This document shows, one piece after another, positions 16,753-24,619 of a DNA stretch of 64,000 bases. The stretch is taken from NCBI RefSeq assembly GCF_900096585.1, contig NZ_FMYH01000002.1, positions 517,997 to 581,996 on the forward strand. Direction: 5' to 3'. This DNA is from Sanguibacter gelidistatuariae. GTDB taxonomy: Bacteria > Actinomycetota > Actinomycetes > Actinomycetales > Cellulomonadaceae. A model generated the notes under the pieces. The model was given only the letters and a program-made list of their open reading frames with translations, had not been told where the DNA came from and did no database searches. Positions within the stretch are counted from its first letter, which is position 1. Each line of letters begins with the position of its first letter. Made by a program: the position numbers and the translations under genes.

Positions 16753-17748
16753 ATGGGATATGTCGACTGGGATACGTTGCCGCTGTCACGGGCCACCACG
16801 GGACGCGGGGCGCACCGACGCACCGAACCGGACGTCGTCGCGCACGTGCTGACCGAGGAGGGCACGCGGGTGCTGCTGGTGCACCGCGGACGGCTCGCGG
16901 CCTCCGGTGACTCCGGCGGTGCCGAGCTGGTCTTCGTGGCCGGTCCGGCGACGGACCCCGCGCTCGCGCCGTCGAAGGACGTCCCGGAGTCGCAGCGCGG
17001 CGCGTGGCTATACCTCGGCGAGGACGACGCCGGTGCTTTCGTGGCGCTCGTCCTGCCCGACGACGCTGGCGTGCCGGCCGTCGGCCTCGAGGGGATCGCC
17101 CCGGTGAACCCCGCAGGTGACCTTGTCGCCGCCCACACCTGGCTGTCGCTGCGCGATCTCGGCGCTGCCCTCTCCGCGCGGGACGCGGGCCTGGCCACGG
17201 AAGCCGTCGCGCTCGCGGCCTGGCACGCGGCCCATCCTCGGTGCCCGCGGTGCGGTGAACCGACCGAGCCCGTTCATGGCGGGTGGGTGCGCAGGTGCAC
17301 CAACGATGCCAGTGAGCACTACCCGCGCACCGACCCGGCAGTCATCATGGCCGTGGTCGACGACGGGGACCGCCTGCTGCTGGGGCGCGCCGCACAGTGG
17401 GCGCCGGGCAAGTTCTCGACCCTGGCGGGGTATGTGGAACCGGGGGAGCCGCTCGAAGCGGCCGTGCGCCGCGAGGTCCTGGAAGAGGTCGGGGTCCGGA
17501 TCGGCGCGGTGGAGTACCGCGGGAGCCAGCCGTGGCCGTTCCCGGCATCGTTGATGCTGGGCTTCGTCGCCCACGCGACCTCGACGGAGATCCACGTCGA
17601 CGGCGACGAGGTCGTCGACGCCCGGTGGTTCAGCCGCGCGGGCCTCGCGGAGGCCATCGATGCCGGATCCGTCGTGCTGCCCAGCCGCACGTCCATCGCC
17701 AGGTCGCTGATCGAAGACTGGTTCGGCGCGGCCCTGCCCGGCGCGTGA
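16753..17748 (+). CDS. nudC: NAD(+) diphosphatase / NADH pyrophosphatase
   Basis: A 331-residue NudC. Residues 1-150 are the variable N-terminal domain. A zinc ribbon follows with CPRC and a third Cys in RRCTND; the fourth Cys of the E. coli enzyme is Asp here, as I recall for other actinobacteria. HYPRTDPAVI leads into the Nudix domain with the box GYVEPGEPLEAAVRREVLEE and the NudC-specific SQPWPFP. It hydrolyses NADH/NAD and removes NAD caps from RNA in the cytosol. ATG at 16753 lies 6 bases after a TACGGT -10 box, suggesting a nearly leaderless mRNA. It belongs to the conserved adn-nudC-mrx1-uvrD2 block. Confidence 0.93.
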   Translation: MGYVDWDTLPLSRATTGRGAHRRTEPDVVAHVLTEEGTRVLLVHRGRLAASGDSGGAELVFVAGPATDPALAPSKDVPESQRGAWLYLGEDDAGAFVALVLPDDAGVPAVGLEGIAPVNPAGDLVAAHTWLSLRDLGAALSARDAGLATEAVALAAWHAAHPRCPRCGEPTEPVHGGWVRRCTNDASEHYPRTDPAVIMAVVDDGDRLLLGRAAQWAPGKFSTLAGYVEPGEPLEAAVRREVLEEVGVRIGAVEYRGSQPWPFPASLMLGFVAHATSTEIHVDGDEVVDARWFSRAGLAEAIDAGSVVLPSRTSIARSLIEDWFGAALPGA

Positions 17749-17810
17749 AATCGCCCAGCTCGCCCGACGCAGGCCCGCCCTCCGTCGCCCTACCCGTCCC
17801 CGCGCTCCCG

Positions 17811-17893
17811 CGAACTCGTGAGCCACGGACGTCGTCCGCTGTCGAACGGCTCTAGCTCACGAGTTCGGCGGGGGATTCACGAGCTCGGCGGGG
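17811..17893. repeat. dispersed inverted-repeat cluster, family I, copy 2
   Basis: CGAACTCGTGAGC (17811-17823) faces GCTCACGAGTTCGGCGGG (17855-17872) and TTCACGAGCTCGGCGGGG (17876-17893). This is the same consensus as the copies near 2.7 and 32.3 kb. It lies between the convergent nudC and mycoredoxin genes, where no other terminator is evident. Confidence 0.8.
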
Positions 17894-17936
17894 CGGGGGT
17901 GCGTGGAGGGGGCTCCGGGCGGGTGGGTCCGGGGTG

Positions 17937-18215
17937 TCAGACCGTGAGGCGGGCCTTGACGTCGGCCAGGGACGGGTTGGTCGCGGACGTGCCGTCGGGG
18001 AAGACGAGGGTCGGCACGGTCTGGTTGCCGCCGTTGACAGCCTGGACGTACTCGGCCGTCCCGGGGACCTCTTCGATGTTGATCTCGGTGTACCCGATCC
18101 CGGCCGAGTCGAGCTGCGTCTTGAGCCGGCGGCAGTAGCCGCACCACGTCGTCGAGTACATCACGACCGATCCGGCCTCGGGGATGGTCGGGGAGGTGAT
18201 GGTGGTCTCGCTCAT
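17937..18215 (-). CDS. mrx1: mycoredoxin / glutaredoxin-like protein
   Basis: A 92-residue thioredoxin-fold protein with the active site TTWCGYC (Cys-Gly-Tyr-Cys), the cis-proline segment QTVPTLVF and a final helix ADVKARL. This is the pattern of actinobacterial mycoredoxin 1, which reduces mycothiol-mixed disulfides in the cytosol. ATG at 18215 is preceded by AGAGGA about 12 bases upstream. Its place between nudC and uvrD2 matches Rv3198A. It diverges from uvrD2 across 171 bases and converges on nudC. Confidence 0.92.
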   Translation of the reverse strand: MSETTITSPTIPEAGSVVMYSTTWCGYCRRLKTQLDSAGIGYTEINIEEVPGTAEYVQAVNGGNQTVPTLVFPDGTSATNPSLADVKARLTV

Positions 18216-18386
18216 GGCGCGTGAGTCCTCTCGTAGCGGTGGGTACAACGTGGTCAACCGTAGGTTGCGGGCCAAGTATTCCCTCCGTCGGCGGCCCGAG
18301 CAGTCACCGAGCGGGCCACCGGCCCGCCCACCGTGTCGCCCACCGTGTCGCCCGCATGTCGGTCGAGCCTGGGAGAATGGGCGTTG

Positions 18387-20459
18387 ATGTCAGACAACCC
18401 GCGTTCGCTGCCCAACGTCCCTCGCTCCGCCGAGGCGATCCTCGACGCGCTCGACCCCGACCAGCGCGAGGTCGCCGAGGCGCTGACGGGTCCGGTGTGC
18501 GTGCTCGCGGGAGCCGGGACCGGCAAGACCCGGGCCATCACCCACCGCATCGCCTACGGCGTGCGCACGGGCATGTACACCCCCACGACCGTGCTCGCGG
18601 TGACGTTCACCGCGCGCGCGGCCGGGGAGATGCGCACCCGGCTGCGGGACCTCGGCGTCTCGGGCGTCCAGGCGCGCACCTTCCACGCGGCCGCGCTGCG
18701 CCAGCTGAGCTTCTTCTGGCCGCAGGTCATCGGCGGACCGCCGCCACGGATCCTCGAGCACAAGGCGCCGGCCATCGGCGAGGCGGCCCGCCGGCTCGCC
18801 CTGAGCGTGGACCGGGTCGCGGTGCGAGACCTGTCCTCCGAAGTCGAGTGGGCCAAGGTCTCCCTGATCACGGCCGAGGACTACGAGCGGGCATGCACCG
18901 CGATCGCCCGCCCCGCCCCGGGCGGCTTCGACCACCGCACGGTCGCCCGGCTGCTGACCACCTACGAGGAGGTCAAGACTGAGCGCTCGGTGATCGACTT
19001 CGAGGACGTGCTCCTCATGCTCGGCGACATGCTCGCCTCGCAGGCGAACATCGCCGACACGGTGCGCCGCCAGTACCGCCACTTCGTCGTCGACGAGTAC
19101 CAGGACGTCTCTCCGCTCCAGCAGTTTGTCCTCGACCAGTGGCTCGGCGGCCGGGAGGAGCTGTGCGTCGTCGGGGACCCGAGCCAGACCATCTACTCCT
19201 TCACCGGCGCGACCCCCCACCACCTGCTCACCTTCAAGAAGGCCCACCCGACCGCCCACGTCGTCAAGCTCATCCGCGACTACCGCTCGACCCCGCAGGT
19301 CGTCGAGCTGGCGAACAACCTGCTCTCCGTGCGCGGTGTGCGCCGCTCCGGCAGCCACCCGGCCCTCGAGCTCGTCGCCCAGCGCCCGGCCGGCCCACCC
19401 GTGCAGTTCACGACGTACGACGACGACGAGTCCGAGGCCACGGGCGTCGCCGCCCGTGTGGGCCGCCTCATCGCGGCCGGCACCTCGGCGAGCGAGATCG
19501 CCGTCCTCTACCGCACCAACGCTCAGTCCGAGGGCTTCGAGGCCGCCCTGGCCGACGCCGGGATCGGGTACCTCGTGCGGGGTGGGGAACGCTTCTTCGC
19601 CCGCCGCGAGGTTCGCGACGCGATCGTGCTGCTGCGCGGTGCGGCGCGCTCGGCCGAGCCCGACATCCCGATGCCCACGACCGTCCGCGACGTCCTCACC
19701 TCGGCTGGCTGGTCTGTCGCGCCGCCTGCGGCCCGCGGCGCCGCGCGCGAGCGGTGGGAGTCCATGCAGGCTCTCGTTGCGCTCGCGGACGACCTGGCCG
19801 CCAAGCAGCAGGCGACCCTGGCTGACCTGCTCATGGATCTCGAGGAACGTGCCTCGGCCCAGCACGCCCCGACCGTGGAGGGTGTGACGCTCGCGTCCCT
19901 GCACGCGGCGAAGGGGCTTGAGTGGGATGCGGTGTTCCTGGCCGGGATGAGCGAGGGCCTCATGCCCATCTCGCTCGCCGAGACCGACGAGGCCGTCGCG
20001 GAGGAGCGACGCCTGCTCTACGTCGGGATCACCCGTGCCCGGGTGCACCTGGACCTGTCCTTTGCGAAGTCCCGCAACCCGGGTGGCCGGGCCTCTCGGC
20101 GCCGCACCCGTTTCTTGGACGGGTTGTGGCCGGGGGAGGGGCCTGGCGCCGGGGTGCGCCGGCCCGCGCGCGACGCGCGCGACGTCGTCGGGCGCAGCGC
20201 GGTGAAGATCTCCGGCGACTACGACGAGGCCCTCTACGAGGCGCTGCGGGAGTGGCGCCTGGCCCGTGCGAAGGAGATCGACCGGCCCGCCTTCGTCGTG
20301 TTCTCCAACACGATCCTCGAGGCGATCGCTGAGACCCGGCCGACGTCGGTGTCCGAGCTCGTGCGCATCGGCGGGGTCGGTCCGAGCAAGATCGACACGT
20401 ACGGAGCGTCGGTCTTGGAGGTCGTCAAGACCTTCGTGGAAAACTCGTCCGATAAATAG
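18387..20459 (+). CDS. uvrD2: ATP-dependent DNA helicase UvrD2
   Basis: A 690-residue superfamily 1A 3'-5' helicase: LAGAGTGKTR (near residue 46), VTFTARAAGEM, VVDEYQDVSP (near 236), GDPSQTIYSFTGA, LIRDYRST, LHAAKGLEWD and YVGITRA. The C-terminus (about 600-680) is an HRDC domain (LREWRLARAKE ... VGPSKIDTYG), the feature that separates UvrD2 from UvrD1. It acts in DNA repair and unwinding. ATG at 18387 follows GGGAGAATGG at a usable distance. whiB7 lies directly downstream, as in mycobacteria. Confidence 0.93.
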   Translation: MSDNPRSLPNVPRSAEAILDALDPDQREVAEALTGPVCVLAGAGTGKTRAITHRIAYGVRTGMYTPTTVLAVTFTARAAGEMRTRLRDLGVSGVQARTFHAAALRQLSFFWPQVIGGPPPRILEHKAPAIGEAARRLALSVDRVAVRDLSSEVEWAKVSLITAEDYERACTAIARPAPGGFDHRTVARLLTTYEEVKTERSVIDFEDVLLMLGDMLASQANIADTVRRQYRHFVVDEYQDVSPLQQFVLDQWLGGREELCVVGDPSQTIYSFTGATPHHLLTFKKAHPTAHVVKLIRDYRSTPQVVELANNLLSVRGVRRSGSHPALELVAQRPAGPPVQFTTYDDDESEATGVAARVGRLIAAGTSASEIAVLYRTNAQSEGFEAALADAGIGYLVRGGERFFARREVRDAIVLLRGAARSAEPDIPMPTTVRDVLTSAGWSVAPPAARGAARERWESMQALVALADDLAAKQQATLADLLMDLEERASAQHAPTVEGVTLASLHAAKGLEWDAVFLAGMSEGLMPISLAETDEAVAEERRLLYVGITRARVHLDLSFAKSRNPGGRASRRRTRFLDGLWPGEGPGAGVRRPARDARDVVGRSAVKISGDYDEALYEALREWRLARAKEIDRPAFVVFSNTILEAIAETRPTSVSELVRIGGVGPSKIDTYGASVLEVVKTFVENSSDK

Positions 20460-20490
20460 GTTGCGCCGCTCGGACGCGGCGACCTATGGT
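20451..20490 (+). promoter_or_regulatory. whiB7 promoter
   Basis: A -35 box TTGCGC (20461-20466), an 18-base spacer and a -10 box TATGGT (20485-20490). The AT-rich stretch GATAAATAGG sits directly against the -35 box. In mycobacteria WhiB7 activates its own promoter through such an AT-rich element next to -35. The autoregulation here is inference. Confidence 0.6.
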
Positions 20491-20561
20491 TCTTGAGTCC
20501 CTGTAGGAGGGCGACGGCCGAGAGGTCCGAGCCCGAGACGAAGAAGGAGGTGGGTGCACAG

Positions 20562-20687
20562 ATGAAGATCAACACAATGACCGCTCCGGTCACCGGGCAT
20601 GACGCAACAACCGGAATTACACACCGGTTCCGCGCTACCGGATCTCGCGCACCCCACGTCTCCGTCCCCAGGGCACATCTCATCTGA
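20562..20687 (+). CDS. whiB7 leader peptide (upstream ORF)
   Basis: A 41-codon ORF beginning MKINTMTAPVTGHDATTGIT with a strong ribosome site GAAGGAGG 11 bases ahead. It lies wholly within the about 350-base whiB7 leader. Its TGA stop (20685-20687) falls at the base of a small hairpin directly before a terminator-like stem. In mycobacteria, translation of an upstream ORF controls read-through into whiB7 when ribosomes are inhibited; the layout here fits that mechanism. Sequence conservation of the peptide itself is not known to me. Confidence 0.7.
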   Translation: MKINTMTAPVTGHDATTGITHRFRATGSRAPHVSVPRAHLI

Positions 20688-20738
20688 GCACCAGATGAGT
20701 TTGACCAGGCCGCGGAGTCCTCAGGGATCCGCGGCCTT
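20679..20738 (+). terminator. whiB7 leader attenuator
   Basis: A small hairpin CTCATCT / AGATGAG (20679-20685 and 20693-20699) overlaps the leader-ORF stop. It is followed by a stronger stem AGGCCGCGGA / TCCGCGGCCT (20707-20716 and 20728-20737) and a T-rich tract (TTCGTGTTCT). This is a candidate conditional terminator between the leader peptide and whiB7. Confidence 0.65.
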
Positions 20739-20847
20739 CGTGTTCTCTCCAGTCCTCGGGCATCGATGCCCGTAGGCGGTCAGTCCCCCGAATTCCGCGA
20801 ATTCCTTTTCGACGACATATACGAAACAGGGATTTGAGGAGGACACC

Positions 20848-21270
20848 GTGCGGCCCACGCTGCTCGACACGATGTCACACACGAACGTGACGACACTGAC
20901 GACACTGACCACCACATCGACTGCACCTAGCTCGACTGAACCGACCGCACTGACGACACCGATCTACGTCGCACCCACCCTGCCGGAGCGAGCTCTCACC
21001 CGGCAGGAAGGGCGAGAGTTCGCCCAGCTCGTCGCGGGCCTGCTGCCCTGCCGGTCCAACGATCCAGAGCTCTGGTTCGCCGAGCAGGCCGATCAGGTCG
21101 AGCAGGCAAAGGCCATGTGCCAGCAGTGCCCGCTCATGGCGGCCTGCCTGTCCGGGGCGATCGATCGCGCAGAGCCCTGGGGCGTCTGGGGCGGGGAGGT
21201 GTTCGTCGACGGAGCCGTCGTCGCCAGGAAGCGCGGGCGCGGGCGCCCGCGCAAGGATGCGGCGGCCTAG
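20848..21270 (+). CDS. whiB7: WhiB7-type redox/antibiotic-response transcriptional regulator
   Basis: A 140-residue WhiB protein. The four iron-sulfur cysteines are in LLPCRS, AMCQQC and AACLS, followed by the G(V/I)WGG turn (WGVWGG). The C-terminus carries a basic AT-hook, RGRGRPRK, which is specific to WhiB7. It binds the sigma factor and AT-rich DNA to activate intrinsic antibiotic-resistance genes. GTG at 20848 follows GAGGAGG at good spacing; the first 40 residues are Thr-rich and variable. It lies after uvrD2 as in mycobacteria. Its stop overlaps the convergent ThiF-like gene by 4 bases. Confidence 0.92.
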   Translation: MRPTLLDTMSHTNVTTLTTLTTTSTAPSSTEPTALTTPIYVAPTLPERALTRQEGREFAQLVAGLLPCRSNDPELWFAEQADQVEQAKAMCQQCPLMAACLSGAIDRAEPWGVWGGEVFVDGAVVARKRGRGRPRKDAAA

Positions 21271-22301
21271 CCATGACCCGCGCCCGACACGTCGATGCAC
21301 CCGCACTCCGGGTGCATCGGCCACTCGCGCAGCCGGGGCACCGCATCAGGGGCTGACACCTCGATGCACGCCCCGGCCGTCGCGGGCAGGCGCCCATCCA
21401 GCTGGGCGAGCACCTGCGCGGCCCCGAGGGCCCCGGCCACCGCGGCGGTCGAAGACTCCTGCGCCGGAGGCACGAGCGCGGCCGCTTCCTTGAGCTGGTC
21501 GCGTACCCGCGGCCACGCCGGATCCAGATCCGTGCGCCCCGCATCCAGGCAGTTGAGGCACGGCGTCCGCCCGGGCAGGACAAAGGGTCCGACGACCACG
21601 TCCCCCTCGCGCACCGTGACCACCAGGTGTGCGACCCCCTCGACCATGAGCCGGACGGTCCGTAACGAGTCGGCCACCTCGTCGAAGACGACCACCACGA
21701 CGTCGGGCACCTCGTGTGCCCCCGCCCCGAGCCGTAGCGCCGGGTATGTCCCCCCGAGCACCTGAGCCGCGGCCTGCGACCGCAGCAGGCCCACGTGCCG
21801 CTCCCGCAGCCCGCCCACGCCGACGTCGCACGCGCGGACCCTGCGCGCGTCGTCGAACAGGAACCCACCCACCCCGGCCGAGGCCAGGGTGTCGGCCAGA
21901 ACCATCCCGAGCCGGCCGAGCCCGACGACCGCCACCGTGGCACGCCTCCGAGCTGCCACGACCTGTGCACCATCGCCGTCCGGCGCCGTGCACGCCGCCG
22001 CCCGCGCGTCGTCTCCGGCTCCGGAACCGACCGGGAGGGCACCGGAGGGCCCCTCGATGAGCAGACCGTCTCGGTCGAGGCCGGCGAGCAGCTCGGCCAT
22101 CCGTGCGGAGGCCACCCCGCGACCGGCGCAGCGGCGCAGCAGATCCTCCCCGGTGGCCGGCGCCGGACCGGCCAGGGTGCGCAGCAGCGTCGCCTCTGCG
22201 GGGGTGAGGCCGGACAGGACCGTCGCCCACCTCTGGTCGACGCCGATCTGGAGCGTGCCGGGGTCACGATCGAGGACCCGCAGGCCGGGGCGGAGCTTCA
22301 T
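21267..22301 (-). CDS. ThiF/E1-like family protein (orphan)
   Basis: A 344-residue protein. Residues 1-110 look like a winged or cyclodehydratase-type N-terminal region (LTPAEATLLRTL). Residues 119-330 have a Rossmann-type ThiF/E1 segment (VAVVGLGRLGMVLADTLASAGV). Next comes CLNC, and the C-terminus has HPECGC, together forming the usual ThiF zinc site. It resembles the actinobacterial family that includes Rv3196. I see no adjacent sulfur-carrier or RiPP precursor gene, so the substrate is unknown. It converges on whiB7 with overlapping stops and diverges from the YgjP-like gene. Confidence 0.7.
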   Translation of the reverse strand: MKLRPGLRVLDRDPGTLQIGVDQRWATVLSGLTPAEATLLRTLAGPAPATGEDLLRRCAGRGVASARMAELLAGLDRDGLLIEGPSGALPVGSGAGDDARAAACTAPDGDGAQVVAARRRATVAVVGLGRLGMVLADTLASAGVGGFLFDDARRVRACDVGVGGLRERHVGLLRSQAAAQVLGGTYPALRLGAGAHEVPDVVVVVFDEVADSLRTVRLMVEGVAHLVVTVREGDVVVGPFVLPGRTPCLNCLDAGRTDLDPAWPRVRDQLKEAAALVPPAQESSTAAVAGALGAAQVLAQLDGRLPATAGACIEVSAPDAVPRLREWPMHPECGCIDVSGAGHG

Positions 22302-22408
22302 CCTGTGATCGTGGCATGCGAGCTGGTTCCGTCGACGTTGTGCACAACCTGAGCGTGTCCTCGGCGCGTAGCGCCCACTTCGGGCAGAAGACCCGCTACG
22401 GTCATCAC

Positions 22409-22981
22409 GTGCCCGACATTGTTGACGGTGTTCGCAACGCCCAGGTCGAGGTACGACGGAGCCGTCGCCGCACGAGCACGGTCAGTGCGTACCGTGACGG
22501 CGAACGGACGATCGTATCCATACCCGCGAGATTCTCGCGCGCCCAAGAACGCGAGTGGGTGCAGCGGATGCTGGACCGTCTCGCCGACAAGGAACAGCGG
22601 CGCCGCCCCTCGGACGAGGGGCTCGAGGCGCGCGCGCACGAGCTCTCGGAAAAGTATCTGGCTGGCCGCGCGCGGCCGTCGTCGGTGCGCTGGTCCTCCC
22701 GGCAGGGCCGGCGCTGGGGCTCGTGCAGCCTGCCGGAAGGGTCCATCCGGATCTCGACGCGGGTGCGAGGGATGCCCGGTTGGGTGCTCGACTACGTGCT
22801 CCTGCACGAGCTCGCGCACACCCTGCACAGCGGCCACGGCCCAGACTTCTGGGCGCTGCTGGACTCCTATCCTCGCACCGAGCGTGCGCGCGGATTCCTC
22901 GAGGGCCACTCCTTCGCCCGGGACGTCGGACCCGAGGACGAGCCCGGTGAGGGCGACACGCTCGCCACCCTCACCGAATAG
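22409..22981 (+). CDS. M48-family / YgjP-like metallopeptidase
   Basis: A 190-residue protein with VRWSSRQGRRWGSCS, then LLHELAHTLHSGHGPDFW, the HExxH...H zinc site of the YgjP (DUF45, 'WLM-like') group. It is a small soluble putative metallopeptidase; the substrate is unknown. I prefer GTG at 22409 because a TACGGT -10 box (22396-22401) lies just ahead and would give a leaderless mRNA. ATG at 22316 in the same frame would place that box inside the gene. It ends 4 bases before the convergent DUF2342 gene. Confidence 0.8.
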   Translation: MPDIVDGVRNAQVEVRRSRRRTSTVSAYRDGERTIVSIPARFSRAQEREWVQRMLDRLADKEQRRRPSDEGLEARAHELSEKYLAGRARPSSVRWSSRQGRRWGSCSLPEGSIRISTRVRGMPGWVLDYVLLHELAHTLHSGHGPDFWALLDSYPRTERARGFLEGHSFARDVGPEDEPGEGDTLATLTE

Positions 22982-22985
22982 CTGG

Positions 22986-24494
22986 TCAGCTCGCGGGTGC
23001 GTCCGGGGCGCTCGTTCCGTCTCCGTCGGTCTCGTCGCCCGGGCCCTCGCTCGAGCCCTCGTCCTCCGCCTCACCGAAGATCTCGGCGAGTGCGCGGTCG
23101 ACGTCGGACTGCTCCGCCGTGACGGCGTCGCGGCGGGTGAAGTACCCGGCCGGTTCGTCGAGGTCGATCGTGCCGGGGAGCAGGTCCGGGTGGTCCCAGA
23201 CGGCGTCCCGCGTCGATGGTCCACCCTGGGACTCGATCGAGGCCCACAGGGCGGCGGCGTCGCGTGAGCGGCGGGGCCGCAGCTCGAGCCCGACGAGGGA
23301 GGCGAAGGTCTGCTCAGCCGGTCCCCCGGCCGCCCGGCGGCGCCGGATCATCTCGCGCAGCGCGACGGCGTGCGGGAGGTGGGGGAGCGCGGCGCGGGCC
23401 ACGACCTCGTCCACCCATCCCTCTACCAGGGCCAGGACGGTCTCGAGGCGGAGCAGCGTCGCCTTCTGCTCGGGGGTCGACTGCAGGGCGAAGACGCCAC
23501 CGGACAGCGCGCCGCGCAGCGCCTCGGTGTCGGTCGGGTCGATCTCCCGCATGGAGGACTCGAGGGCGTCCATGTCGATCGTGATGCCCTTGGCGTACGC
23601 CTCGACGAGACCCAGCAGGTGCCCGCGCAGCCACGCGACGTGGGTGAACAGGCGGGCGTGGGCGACCTCGCGCAGCGCCAGGAACAGCCGGACCTCCTCC
23701 TCGGGGGCGTCGAGCCCTTCGGCGAAGGCCGCGACGTTGGCGGGCACGAGCACCGTGGCCGGTTCGCTGAGCAGGGGCACGCCGATGTCGGTCGCCCCGA
23801 AGACCTCCCGCGAGAGGGTGCCGGCTGCCGTGCCGATCTGCATACCGAAGACGGCCGCACCGATCTGACGCATGATCTGGCTGGGGTCGATCGCGCCGCC
23901 ATCGCCACCAAAGAGCCCAGCGGGCAGCCCGCCAGTCAACCCACCCGAGTCGCCCATGGCCGACAGGTCACCGGGGAGCTGGTCTCGCAGGATCGCAGTG
24001 AGCGCGTCGGCGACCGACGATGCGACTGGCTGCGCGAGGGTGTTCCACGCCGGGAGGGTCCGCTCGACCCATTCCGAGCGGGTCCAGGCGACGGCCCTGC
24101 CGCCGCCCGGGGGGATGTCGGTGGCCGCGTCGAGCCACAGCTCGGCGACGGACAGTGCCTCGGTGGCCACCCGCACCTCGCGGGAGGTGAGCGACGGGTC
24201 GCCCCCGACGACGGCGGCCTGCCGCGCGACGTCGTGCGCGACGTCGGCGTTGACCGGACCCGTCCCGGAGGAGGTGAGCAGGCGCTTGACCTGGTCGAGG
24301 ATCTGCTGGAGCATCTGCGGGTCGTTCTGGAACTCCGAGCCGGCTGCAAGGGTGGCGGGATCGAAGCCGCGCGCGCGGAGCTCGCGCAGGGCGTCCTCCG
24401 CGTCGGCCCCGAAGAGCGAGCGCAGGAGCTCCTCCCACTGGGAGGGGTCCGGCTCGCGCGGCGCGCCAGAATGGTCGGACGGGTCGCTGCTCAT
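22986..24494 (-). CDS. zinc-dependent metalloprotease-like protein (DUF2342/TIGR03624 family)
   Basis: A 502-residue protein of the actinobacterial DUF2342 'zincin-like' family (Rv3195 position). It has PDPSQWEELLRSLFG near the start, a Gly-rich insert (GGLTGGLPAGLFGGDGG), and the segment LALREVAHARLFTHVAWLR with the His/Glu residues thought to form the metal site. Proteolysis has not been shown for the family as far as I know. ATG at 24494 has GAGGAG 7 bases upstream. A GTG at 24590 in frame would add 32 residues that overlap the divergent promoter region. The C-terminus is acidic and low in complexity. Confidence 0.82.
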   Translation of the reverse strand: MSSDPSDHSGAPREPDPSQWEELLRSLFGADAEDALRELRARGFDPATLAAGSEFQNDPQMLQQILDQVKRLLTSSGTGPVNADVAHDVARQAAVVGGDPSLTSREVRVATEALSVAELWLDAATDIPPGGGRAVAWTRSEWVERTLPAWNTLAQPVASSVADALTAILRDQLPGDLSAMGDSGGLTGGLPAGLFGGDGGAIDPSQIMRQIGAAVFGMQIGTAAGTLSREVFGATDIGVPLLSEPATVLVPANVAAFAEGLDAPEEEVRLFLALREVAHARLFTHVAWLRGHLLGLVEAYAKGITIDMDALESSMREIDPTDTEALRGALSGGVFALQSTPEQKATLLRLETVLALVEGWVDEVVARAALPHLPHAVALREMIRRRRAAGGPAEQTFASLVGLELRPRRSRDAAALWASIESQGGPSTRDAVWDHPDLLPGTIDLDEPAGYFTRRDAVTAEQSDVDRALAEIFGEAEDEGSSEGPGDETDGDGTSAPDAPAS

Positions 24495-24619
24495 AGAGTC
24501 TCCTCGTGCGATGGCTGATCGACGGCCGGTCTTCGACGCGGTCGCCTCGATGACGTGGCCGTTGACCTCGATGCTCTTTACGGTAACCACTAAACCGTCT
24601 CCAGGGAGGCAGGATCACC

